A DNA stretch of 64,000 nucleotides from Sporosarcina sp. D27 (GTDB taxonomy: Bacteria > Bacillota > Bacilli > Bacillales_A > Planococcaceae). A program made the position numbers and the translations under genes. The notes under the pieces are model-generated. The model saw nothing but the letters and a program-made list of their open reading frames with translations, was not told where the DNA came from and searched no databases. Every line of letters starts with the position of its first letter. The first letter of the stretch is position 1. The stretch lies in NCBI RefSeq assembly GCF_000586555.1, contig NZ_AZUC01000046.1:372001-436000 (forward strand), written 5' to 3'. This document shows, one piece after another, positions 9,047 to 17,832 of this stretch.

Positions 9047-9274
9047 TTAGTAAACTTGACGAGCGTTGTGTTTTTCGGCAGTTTTGTAAGCGTCGTACAT
9101 CCCCCATATCCACACAAGTGGATACGTGATAAAACCAATTAATACAAACATTAAAAGTGAATTGACAATTTGTACTCCAATTAGAATGAGACCTTTCAGG
9201 ATCTGACCATTATATATCTGTCCGACACCGGTCCAAAAAAAGCTAAGTACAGCTGCTAGTCCTGGGCTTTTCAT
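9047..9274 (-). CDS. TM2-domain small membrane protein
   Basis: A 75-residue protein with two hydrophobic helices joined by a short turn, beginning KSPGLAAVLSFFWTGVGQIYNGQ and carrying the GQIYNG-type motif and the WGMYDAYK tail that define the TM2 domain family (Pfam). The molecular role of bacterial TM2 proteins is unknown. It follows the small coiled-coil/membrane protein at 9296-9532 on the same strand with a 21-bp gap, so the two are likely co-transcribed. The start ATG is preceded by GAAGGAGGTAA. Confidence 0.85.
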   Translation of the reverse strand: MKSPGLAAVLSFFWTGVGQIYNGQILKGLILIGVQIVNSLLMFVLIGFITYPLVWIWGMYDAYKTAEKHNARQVY

Positions 9275-9295
9275 AATACGTTATTACCTCCTTCA

Positions 9296-9532
9296 TTAAA
9301 AAAATATCCCGATTACAGCTAATGCTGCTACAATCCAAAATCCTCCGTTAGCAATCGCATCACTTGAAATAATCGGTTTTTTTTGCAAGAAGTCGATTGC
9401 GTGTATATCCTTTTTCAGTTCACTGATTTCGTCCTCCAACGCTCTCACTTTACTAGTAAGAGTTTGTACTTCTTCAGATACTGTACTTGGATAACGTTCT
9501 GATTCTGTCTTCTTCAATGCATTTTCATCCAC
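9296..9532 (-). CDS. Small protein with coiled coil and C-terminal membrane anchor, unknown function
   Basis: I do not recognise a family. The 78-residue product has a charged N-terminal part with a predicted coiled coil (VQTLTSKVRALEDEISELKKDI, given here only as its centre, about residues 25-46) and a single hydrophobic C-terminal helix ending in IGIFF, i.e. a tail-anchored topology. I place the start at GTG 9532, ten bases after GGGGAG; the frame is open twelve codons further to 9568 without a better site. It is upstream of, and probably in an operon with, the TM2 protein. A membrane-associated scaffold or stress role is conceivable, but nothing in the sequence shows it. Confidence 0.6.
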   Translation of the reverse strand: MDENALKKTESERYPSTVSEEVQTLTSKVRALEDEISELKKDIHAIDFLQKKPIISSDAIANGGFWIVAALAVIGIFF

Positions 9533-9709
9533 CGTAACACATCTCCCCTCAAATAGACACAAATACACTTATGGAAAGTATATCAAGTATAATAGTCAGT
9601 AGATAGGTTTTCAGGCATTTTTTTCTGAATTGTTCATTATAATCTATGCTACACTTTGAGTTAACCCCTTTACCACAATTGTATGAACGTCTACGGGAGG
9701 TCTATCCAT

Positions 9710-10624
9710 ATGAATCAGGACGAACAGAAGGATCCAGGAGAAGCATCTCGAAAAAATCATTTCCCAGCAGACGATGACGATAATGTTTCTAATGCTAACG
9801 AAGATAACAAGATCACTGAATTAGAAGGACCCGAACTTACGCAAGAAGAAATAGAAGAAGAGAAGTTTCGCCAGCTTGTTTTAGAAGCGCAACGGGAAGC
9901 ACTTGCAAAAGAAGCAGACCTTCGTAACAATCCACAACCAAGAAAACGTAGAGTTCCTAGATGGATTGTATGGCTCATGGCATTGGTTTTACTATTTCAG
10001 CCTGTCGTTTTCATTTTCGATATCTATTCATTACCAGCCATCGATTTTTTAAAAACATCTGCGAAGCTATCAAAACGTGAAGATATTACAAAGTGGAAAC
10101 AATCCGTTGTTGTTGTATTGACCGAAGATGGAAAAGGAACTGGTTTTTCTGTATCCCCGGACGGGTTGATTGTGACAAATAATCATGTGGTCGAAAATAC
10201 AAAACAGATTACAGTCTCATTTGAAGAGCAAGGTCGCTTTTCAGCCTCTCTTGTTGCTCAAGATTCCGTAAATGATTTGGCTATTTTACAGATTAAAAAT
10301 CCACCAGATGTTCCAGCGCTAAAACTGGCGGAAAGTCCAACTTACACACCGGATACCAAAGTCAGGTTCATAGGAAATCCTTTAAACTTTTTTGGAATTG
10401 CAAATGAAGGAAAACTGATAGGAGAAAGTGAGTGGGCGGGGCGTAATGGGCCAATTATTCTATTGGATGCACCAGTTTACAGAGGAAACAGTGGAAGCCC
10501 CGTTTTCCAAAATAACGAGGTCATCGGTGTTGTCTTTGCGATAACGGAGCTTGACTCTTATGGAAAAGTTGGGATGTTCATACGGTCCAACGAAGTGTTG
10601 GAGTTATTGAAGGATATTGAATAG
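9710..10624 (+). CDS. Membrane-anchored trypsin-like serine protease (S1C/HtrA-like, no PDZ)
   Basis: The 304-residue protein has three parts: a strongly acidic cytoplasmic segment (residues 1-80, with a coiled-coil-prone Glu-rich stretch at 43-70), one membrane helix (about 83-105), and an extracytoplasmic trypsin-fold domain with the complete triad His159 (TNNHVV), Asp189 (NDLAIL) and Ser261 (GNSGSP). Unlike HtrA/DegP it ends right after the protease domain, with no PDZ. The start ATG 9710 follows GGGAGG; an earlier in-frame ATG at 9683 has no site. It is probably a surface quality-control or processing protease; the substrate is unknown. It stands alone and ends in a strong 17-bp terminator stem shared with the convergent small gene. 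Confidence 0.88.
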   Translation: MNQDEQKDPGEASRKNHFPADDDDNVSNANEDNKITELEGPELTQEEIEEEKFRQLVLEAQREALAKEADLRNNPQPRKRRVPRWIVWLMALVLLFQPVVFIFDIYSLPAIDFLKTSAKLSKREDITKWKQSVVVVLTEDGKGTGFSVSPDGLIVTNNHVVENTKQITVSFEEQGRFSASLVAQDSVNDLAILQIKNPPDVPALKLAESPTYTPDTKVRFIGNPLNFFGIANEGKLIGESEWAGRNGPIILLDAPVYRGNSGSPVFQNNEVIGVVFAITELDSYGKVGMFIRSNEVLELLKDIE

Positions 10625-10627
10625 ATA

Positions 10628-10664
10628 AAAGTGTCCGGAAGCTAATATAGCTTCCGGACACTTT
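10628..10664. terminator. Bidirectional hairpin between convergent genes
   Basis: A perfect 17-bp inverted repeat (10628-10644 and 10648-10664) with a 3-nt loop starts with AAA and ends with TTT. It sits 3 bp after the protease stop and 1 bp after the stop of the small minus-strand gene. Confidence 0.82.
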
Positions 10665-10665
10665 G

Positions 10666-10809
10666 TTAGTATTCGTTTTTACGCTTATTCGTATTTTTCG
10701 TCGCTTTGTCCGCTTTCTTAAAGTCGTCCACATATTCTACTTCTTGAGCTGAAGAAAGTTTGTTATTTTTCTCAGTCATCATCTCATGTGGCTCTTTCTT
10801 TTCCGCCAT
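10666..10809 (-). CDS. Small hydrophilic protein (47 aa), YfhE-like
   Basis: A short gene with a near-perfect ribosome binding site (GAAGGAGGATGACAA before ATG 10809). The product begins MAEKKEPHEMMTEKN, contains SSAQEVEYVDDFKKADKA near residues 19-36 and ends in a Lys/Asn-rich tail. The SAQEV-Y--(E/D)FKKAD core resembles the small Bacillales YfhE family from memory; I cannot verify it here. No function is known for that family. It shares a terminator with the serine protease and lies downstream of the HprK-like gene on the same strand (69-bp gap), so co-transcription is possible. Confidence 0.7.
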   Translation of the reverse strand: MAEKKEPHEMMTEKNNKLSSAQEVEYVDDFKKADKATKNTNKRKNEY

Positions 10810-10878
10810 TTGTCATCCTCCTTCAAAAACTAATGTACAATTAGTTTTTCCAAGTGAAGAAGAACGATTCCTGTCAGA

Positions 10879-11799
10879 TCATTCCTGTTTGAATTCAGGC
10901 TCAAGGCGCTCCATGAATTCCTCAAGTGCACTATATCCTTGCTGTTTTAAATACCAGTTGTTTGCAGCTGCTTCGATAAGCCCAGCGACATCCCGCCCTG
11001 GTTGTAATTGGATTTGAATATAAGGTATTGGTACACCCATGTACTCTGTAAACTTCTCGTCTAATTCCAGTTCATTGTTAAGCGAGTTGTCTTTCCACTC
11101 TGTCAATTCGATATCGAGGGCGATTCTAGTCTCTTCTTGAAAAGCAGCACGTCCATATAAACGGACAACGTTCATTAAACCGATACTTCTAAGTGCCAAA
11201 AATTCCCGGTTTGTCTGGTTATGAGTACCGAGTAACGTTTGAGGACTGAGTTTTCGAAGTACGACGATGTCATCCGCTACAAGCCGGTGTCCCCTGCCAA
11301 TCAGTGTATGAGCAGTCTCGCTCTTTCCTACGCCTGATTTACCACGAAGTAAAATTCCAATTCCAGCTACATTGACGACTACTCCATGAATTGCGATTTC
11401 TTCTGCCATCGAGCTAATGACAAATGCGTCCAATTTTGCACTCGCCACACCCATAGAGTCTGGAGTTCTTAAAACAGGAATCCCGTTCTCCGTACAATAG
11501 GTATGTAATCCATAAGGTTGTTCCTGATTGGAGGTGATTAAAATACAAGGTGGATCATATTCGACAAGATTCGAAATTCTGCGTTTGCATTCATCATCAG
11601 TAAGCGTATGTAAATAGTTGACCTCGTTTTTACCGAGTATTTGAATATGGCCTCTCGCGATGAACTCAAACGTATCCATGAATTCCAGTCCTGGACGACG
11701 AACTTTTGTTTTTTTAAGCGGTCTTTCCAAGTGGTCGCTTCCGGATAGAATTTCGAATGAAAATTGATGTACAATGTTTTGTACGGTTAGCTGTATCAT
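10879..11799 (-). CDS. HPr kinase/phosphorylase-like protein (divergent HprK)
   Basis: A 306-residue protein with the two-domain HprK layout: an N-terminal MurF-like domain (about 1-125) and a C-terminal kinase domain carrying Walker A GKSGVGKS at 153-160, the His138 position, Asp176-Asp177 (HRLVADD) and the PGR motif near 267. Canonical HprK phosphorylates HPr at Ser46 for carbon catabolite control. The kinase signature E-[VI]-R-G-x-G-I-x-N-V reads LALRSIGLMNV at 201-211, so the Glu and the Gly after Arg are replaced by Ala202 and Ser205. The gene is not next to lgt, the usual neighbour, which suggests a paralogue with altered activity or another target. ATG 11799 follows an AAAGG site. Confidence 0.8.
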   Translation of the reverse strand: MIQLTVQNIVHQFSFEILSGSDHLERPLKKTKVRRPGLEFMDTFEFIARGHIQILGKNEVNYLHTLTDDECKRRISNLVEYDPPCILITSNQEQPYGLHTYCTENGIPVLRTPDSMGVASAKLDAFVISSMAEEIAIHGVVVNVAGIGILLRGKSGVGKSETAHTLIGRGHRLVADDIVVLRKLSPQTLLGTHNQTNREFLALRSIGLMNVVRLYGRAAFQEETRIALDIELTEWKDNSLNNELELDEKFTEYMGVPIPYIQIQLQPGRDVAGLIEAAANNWYLKQQGYSALEEFMERLEPEFKQE

Positions 11800-11809
11800 G
11801 AAGGAACAC

Positions 11810-12265
11810 CTTTCCTGAACGGTTTGTTTAGACTCAGTTTATCATAAACGATTTTCAAATGCAGTGATGTATTTTATTTTTCTAAAATCTAAGTTCAAGA
11901 TCCTCTTTCGATATAACAAGAACTATTCAAAGAAAATAAAAAAGAATTTTTAAAAATAGGTTTATAGGTTGTTTTGCCGGGTATAGATTACTACAAGGCG
12001 AAATCCTGGAAGGCGCTAAGCGCTTACTTGGAGAAATGCACAGCCTTGGCGGAAAATTTGCTGTACTGACGAAGCATCACCGTAAGAAGAGTTACGAGTG
12101 TTTGTAAGACCAGTAAGAAGTAAGTTTTTTGTGCAAGTGCAACCTAAACAACCGTTTCTCTTCGATTTAAAGAACGATGAAGTGAAATGCGTGCAAGAAG
12201 AGTTTGCAGTACGCTTTCGATTTACCCGTCAGCTACACGCAACTAGTTAAAACAAATTTTCCGCG
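11810..12265. other. Gene-poor 450-bp region with an orphan higher-GC block
   Basis: No convincing gene is present. The left part is AT-rich and should hold the promoter of the HprK-like gene, though no clear -35/-10 pair stands out. From 11967 to 12153 the composition becomes richer in GC and is bounded by 8-bp inverted repeats (GGTTGTTT at 11967-11974, AAACAACC at 12146-12153). Inside, several frames on both strands stay open for 30-50 codons but none has a start codon with a ribosome binding site. A repeat element, an RNA gene or a gene remnant are all possible. Confidence 0.4.
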
Positions 12266-12304
12266 AATGAAGAGGCGTCCGATATATGGACGCCTCTTCT
12301 TCAT
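12266..12304. terminator. Terminator downstream of yqjQ-like gene
   Basis: A 12-bp stem GAAGAGGCGTCC/GGACGCCTCTTC with flanking AATGAA/TTCATT extension; on the minus strand it follows the SDR gene that ends at 12332. No long T run is present. Confidence 0.6.
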
Positions 12305-12331
12305 TTCTCAAACTCAGGTGAGGTTTTGGAT

Positions 12332-13090
12332 TCACTTCATCTTTTTCATGAAAAACGGTTTTCCTATACGTTCCACTAAGCCTGGAGCTATTGCATGAAG
12401 TTTGCTAGTCAGACCCATCACCCTTGGTAAATCTACTTGCCGTCTTGGCTGATGAACCGCATTTACGACAACTTTGGCTACTTCCTCTACAGTAAGCAAA
12501 TGCTTACCAACTTCCCCTCTGTAGGTACCACTATCATCTGCTTTGTCTAAAAAGGCTGTATCAATTGGACCAGGATGAATAACAGATACGTCGATTCCAT
12601 ATTGGGCAACTTCCATACGTAACGCATTCGTGTATCCAATCAATGCATGTTTCGTCGCTGCATAGACAGCGGCTTTTGGTGTCGCCACTTTTCCTGCTTG
12701 GGAACCAATATAAATTAGATGTCCACCTCTACGTTCCATCCATGACGGTAGTATCCTTTGTGTCAGCTGTATCGGTGCTGTCACGTTCAATGAAAACATT
12801 AGCTCAACCTGACTATCTTCAGTTTCATGAGCAAGTGCAAACTTTGCAACTCCTGCCGAAAAAATAATTATGTCTGGCATCATTATCTCACGGATAAGTA
12901 GATCAGTCGCACCGTTGCTAGTTAGATCTAGTTGAATCGCTACCGCTCCTCTGGCCTCCAGTTCAGCAAGAACCTCTTCTGAACGCCCCGTAACTTGGAC
13001 ACGATGACCTTCAGCAAGGAGTCTCACTGCAGTTTCATATCCTACTCCACTTGTCGCCCCTGTTATTAAAATTGTTTTACGCTTGTTCAT
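12332..13090 (-). CDS. yqjQ: SDR family oxidoreductase (YqjQ-like)
   Basis: A 252-residue short-chain dehydrogenase with the cofactor motif TGATSGVG at about residues 9-16, a serine in IYIGSQAGKV and the YAATK catalytic pair, then HPGPIDTAF. The arginine-rich stretch after beta-2 (VTGRSEE) favours NADP(H). It starts at ATG 13090, inside the last codons of the metallo-hydrolase gene (14-bp overlap), after AGGGA. The pair metallo-hydrolase/SDR next to proI and namA matches B. subtilis yqjP-yqjQ, which is the basis for the symbol. Substrate and pathway are unknown. Confidence 0.85.
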   Translation of the reverse strand: MNKRKTILITGATSGVGYETAVRLLAEGHRVQVTGRSEEVLAELEARGAVAIQLDLTSNGATDLLIREIMMPDIIIFSAGVAKFALAHETEDSQVELMFSLNVTAPIQLTQRILPSWMERRGGHLIYIGSQAGKVATPKAAVYAATKHALIGYTNALRMEVAQYGIDVSVIHPGPIDTAFLDKADDSGTYRGEVGKHLLTVEEVAKVVVNAVHQPRRQVDLPRVMGLTSKLHAIAPGLVERIGKPFFMKKMK

Positions 13091-14021
13091 ACCGATCGAT
13101 TCCCTGATTATCTGTTTTTCGGACAACCCGACCTAATTCTAATAAGTAATCCATCTGACCAAGTGTCTCTGAAAGTGTGAGACCAAGTTCTCTTTTATAC
13201 GCCGAAGGGAATAATTGTACCGTCAGTTCAAAGACAGACTGAGGACCATCATTCAGCATATCGTATACTTTCATCGCTCGCTCATGTTGCTTCTGCAGTC
13301 GCTTCTCAATAAGTCCATGAACACCCGTTACAGGCATTCCATGTCCGCTGTAAACCTTCTCTACAGGCAGGTCAAGCAATCGTTTTAATGAATCATTATA
13401 CTGCAACATTGTTTTTGGTCGCGGATATTCAGGGCCTTTCGGAGGTTCTACGAGTGGATTGGAAGAAACTTTTTCCAGCAATAAATCACCACCGATGAGT
13501 TCGTTCCGTTCAGGATTCCAAAATGATAAATGACTTTGAGCATGCCCTAACGTCTCAAGAGTCGTCCACCCAGGATGTCCCGGTATTTCGTCCCCTTCAG
13601 TTAAAATATGATCAAGTGGACGCTCTGCCATGAAATCAGCAGCGCGTTTCATCTTCCCCACAATTCCTAACGCTTTTTCAGGAACCCCTTGCTCAATAAA
13701 TCGCTCCATATAAAATTGGTCGTGAAATTTTATAAAATCTGGGTCTCTCGTTAGCCAGAGATTGTTGTACTCATGGCCGTAAAGTTCTGCGTTCGGAAAT
13801 GCATCCGCCCAACCAGAATGATCTGGATGATGATGAGTAAGAATGACTTGTTCAATATCCTCCAACGTATAACCGGATTCTTTAAGCCCTGCCTTTATTG
13901 CTTCAAGAGCTTCGGGTGTCTTCGGACCCGCATCGAATAGACTCAGTGTATCGGCTTTAACTAAAAATGCATTAACATCGCCAACAGCATATGGCGTTGG
14001 TATCGTCAGTTGTTGAATCAT
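13077..14021 (-). CDS. yqjP: MBL-fold metallo-hydrolase (YqjP-like)
   Basis: A 314-residue metallo-beta-lactamase-fold hydrolase. The di-zinc signature HHHPDH is at residues 63-68, a further metal-ligand His is in LGHAQSH and another in YSGHGMP, and the fold starts with a hydrophobic strand ending FDAGP (Asp31). Such enzymes hydrolyse thioesters, phosphodiesters or lactones; the C-terminal extension (about residues 235-314, helical) resembles the YqjP/LACTB2-like group. ATG 14021 is preceded by GGAGG. It is coupled to the SDR gene by overlap and is divergent from proI. The substrate is not deducible. Confidence 0.88.
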   Translation of the reverse strand: MIQQLTIPTPYAVGDVNAFLVKADTLSLFDAGPKTPEALEAIKAGLKESGYTLEDIEQVILTHHHPDHSGWADAFPNAELYGHEYNNLWLTRDPDFIKFHDQFYMERFIEQGVPEKALGIVGKMKRAADFMAERPLDHILTEGDEIPGHPGWTTLETLGHAQSHLSFWNPERNELIGGDLLLEKVSSNPLVEPPKGPEYPRPKTMLQYNDSLKRLLDLPVEKVYSGHGMPVTGVHGLIEKRLQKQHERAMKVYDMLNDGPQSVFELTVQLFPSAYKRELGLTLSETLGQMDYLLELGRVVRKTDNQGIDRYEQA

Positions 14022-14171
14022 GGTTTTGCCTCCATTATTGAATCGCTATTCAGTTCATTGTACATGCTTTTTGTACGTTCGTCATGTCTTAATAACTGAA
14101 TCGTCTGTTGACTTATTTCAATAATCGCATACACTGATTGAATACACTCATCTAGGAAAAGAGGGAATTCC

Positions 14172-15005
14172 ATGGAAAAAATCGTATTTGTCGGTGCCGG
14201 ATCGATGGTGGAAGCAGTGATTGCAGGAATTTGTAAGCAAGGAACTGTCACGCCAGCTAATGTTTTTGTCATGAACCGAGCAGATGATGCACGCCTTCAC
14301 TTGTTACAAAATACGTATGGCATCTCAATTGTCAGTGCGGAAAAAAATGAGCTCCGAAACGCTGATTTAGTCGTACTGGCTACTAAACCTAAAGATGTTT
14401 ATACCGCAATGGAACATATTTCTCCTTTACTTAACAAACATGCAGTTGTCCTTTCTGTACTAGCTGGTGTTTCAATAGAGACGATTGAATTAGGTCTAGG
14501 TGAACACGCGATTGCTCGCTCCATGCCGAACACCTCGGCAACAATTGGGAAGTCGGCAACTGGGATCGCATTCAATAGTTCGATGAAATCCAAAGAGAAG
14601 GAAGAAATTCTTGAATTATTAAGTTCGATTGGTATCGTAGCGGAAGTTGAAGAGGATGACCTACATGCTGTTACAGCCCTTTCCGGTAGCGGGCCTGCCT
14701 ATATCTACTATTTAGCAGAAGCCTTAGAGACAGCTGCTATGCGTGCTGGAATTGAACAGCCGATTGCGCGCGACCTGATTATCCAGACAATCGAAGGGGC
14801 TGCATGTATGTTAAGACAAACTCAAGAGGAGCCAGCACTTCTAAGAGAAAACGTAACAAGCCCAGGTGGTACGACAGAAGCAGGACTTCGTGCACTCACT
14901 TCAGCAGGATTCCAGGAAGCAATTTTCAGTTGCATCAAACATGCTGAAAAACGCTCTAGAGAGCTTGGTTCTACTGAGGTTAAAGAGAGTACAAGTTCTT
15001 CCTAA
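14172..15005 (+). CDS. proI: Pyrroline-5-carboxylate reductase (ProI/ProC)
   Basis: The 277-residue enzyme catalyses the last step of proline synthesis, NADPH-dependent reduction of delta1-pyrroline-5-carboxylate. It has the N-terminal Rossmann motif GAGSM (residues 8-12), the ATKPKD segment, the SGSGPAYIY motif and the C-terminal P5CR signature around [14 protein letters not shown]. The start is supported by AGAGGGAA upstream. By position beside namA and yqjP it corresponds to B. subtilis yqjO/proI, one of several P5C reductases there. It is followed by namA with a 59-bp gap. Confidence 0.92.
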   Translation: MEKIVFVGAGSMVEAVIAGICKQGTVTPANVFVMNRADDARLHLLQNTYGISIVSAEKNELRNADLVVLATKPKDVYTAMEHISPLLNKHAVVLSVLAGVSIETIELGLGEHAIARSMPNTSATIGKSATGIAFNSSMKSKEKEEILELLSSIGIVAEVEEDDLHAVTALSGSGPAYIYYLAEALETAAMRAGIEQPIARDLIIQTIEGAACMLRQTQEEPALLRENVTSPGGTTEAGLRALTSAGFQEAIFSCIKHAEKRSRELGSTEVKESTSSS

Positions 15006-15064
15006 AGGATTTTCTAACCTTTTTTGCTATAGTAGAGTCATTCATGAAAAGGAGTGACTCGGAA

Positions 15065-16084
15065 ATGGCTAAATTATTTGAACCGTACACGATCCGAAAT
15101 CTTACATTAAAAAATAGAATCGCGATGTCTCCGATGTGTATGTATTCTTCTCATAACGAAGACGGTAAAGTTGAAGATTGGCATCGTGTCCATTATGGCC
15201 CAAGAGCTGTCGGTCAATCAGGGTTGATTATCTTGGAAGCTACAGCCGTTCAGCCACAAGGACGTATTAGTGCACAAGACCTCGGAATCTGGAATGACAC
15301 CCATATTGAGGGTTTGACTGAACTGACTCGCCTCATTAAACAAAACGGTGCTGCAGCAGGAATCCAGCTTGCGCATGCCGGCAGGAAAGCGACGGTAAAT
15401 GGTGATATCCAAGCGCCGAGTGCCATCGCGTTTAGCGATGAATACAAAACACCTGTCGCAATGAGCAAGGAAGCTATAGCAGAAACGGTTAACGCATTTG
15501 CACTAGCTGCAAAACGAGCATCTGATGCAGGATTCGATTTACTAGAGCTTCACGGAGCGCATGGTTATCTCATCAATGAATTCCTATCTCCCCTTTCCAA
15601 TCATCGTACTGATGAATATGGTGGAAACGCAGAAAATCGATATCGCTTCTTGAGCGAAATCATTGATGCCGTCAGAAAAACATGGGAAGGTCCATTATTT
15701 GTTCGGATATCTGCCGAAGATTATACAGAAGGTGGCATGACTTCTGAGCAGTACATTGAAATGGCGAAGTGGATGAAGAACCAAGGCGTAGACTTGATTG
15801 ACGTGAGTTCTGGAGCTGTTGTTCCTGCAAAAATCGATCCATTCCCCGGCTACCAAGTGCCTTATTCTGAAACGATACGAACAGGTGCTGAAATCGCAAC
15901 TGCCGCAGTGGGCTTGATCACCTCGGGATTGCAAGCTGAAGAAATCTTGAGAAATGAACGTGCTGATCTCATTTTAATCGGTAGAGAACTGTTACGAGAC
16001 CCGTATTGGCCGTATCAAGCTGCCCGTGAACTTCATACAGAAATTGAGGCTCCTACGCAATATAGCAGAGCCTGGAGATTTTAA
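15065..16084 (+). CDS. namA: NADPH dehydrogenase NamA (old yellow enzyme family)
   Basis: A 339-residue FMN-dependent ene reductase corresponding to B. subtilis YqjM. It is a TIM barrel with the N-terminal MSPMCMY segment (the Cys of the YqjM class that tunes FMN), the substrate-binding H-x-x-H pair in QLAHAGRKA plus [16 protein letters not shown], and a C-terminal RAWRF tail carrying the arginine that reaches into the partner active site in YqjM dimers. It reduces alpha,beta-unsaturated carbonyls and nitro compounds and is thought to act in detoxification. The start ATG 15065 follows AAAAGGAG; the 7-codon extension to 15044 overlaps that site. Confidence 0.95.
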   Translation: MAKLFEPYTIRNLTLKNRIAMSPMCMYSSHNEDGKVEDWHRVHYGPRAVGQSGLIILEATAVQPQGRISAQDLGIWNDTHIEGLTELTRLIKQNGAAAGIQLAHAGRKATVNGDIQAPSAIAFSDEYKTPVAMSKEAIAETVNAFALAAKRASDAGFDLLELHGAHGYLINEFLSPLSNHRTDEYGGNAENRYRFLSEIIDAVRKTWEGPLFVRISAEDYTEGGMTSEQYIEMAKWMKNQGVDLIDVSSGAVVPAKIDPFPGYQVPYSETIRTGAEIATAAVGLITSGLQAEEILRNERADLILIGRELLRDPYWPYQAARELHTEIEAPTQYSRAWRF

Positions 16085-16504
16085 CCTGAAGTTTTATTGG
16101 AGTATAATTCCAAGCTGATATATAGGTGCCAATCTCTTCATAATGTAAAAGATTACTATGAAAACCGTTTCTGCTTAGATCTACCCTGTTCAGTTGAGAG
16201 TTACAAAACACAAAGTAAAGCAACAAAAAGACCGCTAATTTTCATATGAATTAGCGGTCTTTTAAATTTCAATATTTAAACGTTCGAACGGATATCGAGC
16301 ATATTTCAACAATCCAATAGACACAAGAATCATACGACTTACACTAATTATTGAATGACGCACATAACGTATTAAAATCGCTGCTAATTCAGTGGTCAAT
16401 ATGTAGGGAATTGAAATGATTTCTTTAATTTTGGTAGCAAAAATTCCTCACTATGGCCAAACTAAAAGGTTAGTTAAATGGTACAGGATTCAAACAATAT
16501 CGCG
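16085..16504. other. 420-bp intergenic stretch after namA
   Basis: Apart from the terminator at 16226-16263 I see no gene, RNA or clear regulatory element. The sequence from 16265 to 16500 is AT-rich with frequent stops in all frames. Confidence 0.6.
16226..16263. terminator. Terminator downstream of namA
   Basis: A perfect 15-bp stem (AAAAGACCGCTAATT/AATTAGCGGTCTTTT) with an 8-nt loop; symmetric A and T tracts make it usable on both strands. Confidence 0.8.
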
Positions 16505-17458
16505 TTAATTTCTTAAAATAATATAGACTAAATAAATAATGTAGACTGCAACAAGTACCATTCCTTCACGCTTTCCAATTTTGAAACCAGTTCGTGAAAA
16601 AATCAATAATACAACAGTCAGTACAATCATAAACACAACATCAATTAGTACCTTATCGTTCACCGCTAATGGAGAAATTATAGACGAGGTACCAAGTACA
16701 AATAGTATGTTAAAAATATTACTCCCTACGATATTCCCAAGCGCAATTTCACTTTCTTTTTTCAAGGCAGCTGTAATAGATGTGACAAGTTCAGGAAGAG
16801 ATGTCCCTATTGCAATAATTGTTAGTCCCACCAATGTTTCACTCATACCAAGAGAGTAGGCAATTTTGGTACCATTATCCACTACCAAATCCCCTCCAAA
16901 TATAATTGCAGCCAGCCCTAATATAGTAATTATTATATTTTTACCCCAGCTGATGTTATCAGGTACAGGTTCATTCATCGCATTTTTCCGGCTTTTTAGT
17001 CCAATCTCAATCACATAATACATAAAAATGGAAAGGAACAGCAAAAAGATGAACCCATCACCGCGTGAAATCATGTTGCTGCTGAACCCCTGCAATGCAA
17101 TGTCACTCATAAGAATAAGCATTGCCACACTTGCGAGTAAGGTAAATGGAATTTCTTTTCTAATCGTCTCACTTTCAACCTTCAAAGGATATAGAATAGC
17201 AGCTACTCCAACAACGAGAGTAATGTTAAAAATATTGCTGCCAACTACGTTTCCCACTGCAACATCTGCAGTTCCTTCCAGTGCTGCAATAATACTGACA
17301 GTCGCTTCTGGAGAACTTGTCCCAAAAGCTACAATTGTTAACCCGATTAAAATAGGCGGAACTTGGAGCAGTCTTGCGATATTGGAAGATCCGTCAACAA
17401 AATAGCCAGCTCCTTTTATCAACAATGTAAATCCAACAATTAATAAAAAATATGCCAT
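16505..17458 (-). CDS. Calcium/sodium antiporter (CaCA family, YrbG-like)
   Basis: A 317-residue membrane exchanger with about ten helices and two inverted homologous halves, each carrying the family alpha repeat: GLTIVAFGTSSPEA with GNVVGSNIFN in the first half (about residues 39-78) and GLTIIAIGTSLPEL with GNIVGSNIFN in the second. The Glu in each (G-T-S-x-P-E) coordinates the cation. Family members exchange Ca2+ for Na+ (K+-dependent in some). A lysine/arginine loop separates the halves. It is a stand-alone gene in an AT-rich block absent between namA and rnz in B. subtilis. No strong ribosome binding site precedes ATG 17458. Confidence 0.9.
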   Translation of the reverse strand: MAYFLLIVGFTLLIKGAGYFVDGSSNIARLLQVPPILIGLTIVAFGTSSPEATVSIIAALEGTADVAVGNVVGSNIFNITLVVGVAAILYPLKVESETIRKEIPFTLLASVAMLILMSDIALQGFSSNMISRGDGFIFLLFLSIFMYYVIEIGLKSRKNAMNEPVPDNISWGKNIIITILGLAAIIFGGDLVVDNGTKIAYSLGMSETLVGLTIIAIGTSLPELVTSITAALKKESEIALGNIVGSNIFNILFVLGTSSIISPLAVNDKVLIDVVFMIVLTVVLLIFSRTGFKIGKREGMVLVAVYIIYLVYIILRN

Positions 17459-17832
17459 TAGTTTGTTTTGCCCCTATCCTACTCACGTATTTTCACTATT
17501 ACTTTCTGAATCACTTTAATTACATACCCCGTTATTACGGAATATAAAAGAGGATAACATAAAGCCACTTCTAGAAGAACTACTTATTCAAAATGAACGC
17601 CAATGTTAATATGCCGCTTCCTTTTTTACAAGAACATCCTCAAACCATATGGGATGCTTTGTTATTAAATCTTCGAGTGTTTACTCAGGTTCAAATCCAC
17701 ATCAAAAAGCAGTCGTCTTCCCATGCATCCATCAACTGCTAATATAATTCTCATATACTATTTAACGATAAGCAATTTGATATCTCTCAATGCACACCGC
17801 TTATTCGAAAATGAGATTATATACAACTGTCA
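17459..17832. other. 374-bp AT-rich intergenic stretch
   Basis: No supported gene. A plus-strand frame from ATG 17593 encodes about 49 residues (starting MNANVNMPLPFLQEHPQ) but lacks a ribosome binding site; it could be chance or a remnant. Confidence 0.4.

Noticed and set aside
12204..12398. Plus-strand frame of about 64 codons crossing the yqjQ terminator
   Set aside because: No ribosome binding site; it runs through a terminator and antisense to the end of the SDR gene.
17593..17742. Plus-strand frame of about 49 codons
   Set aside because: No ribosome binding site or family resemblance; kept only as a note on the intergenic stretch.
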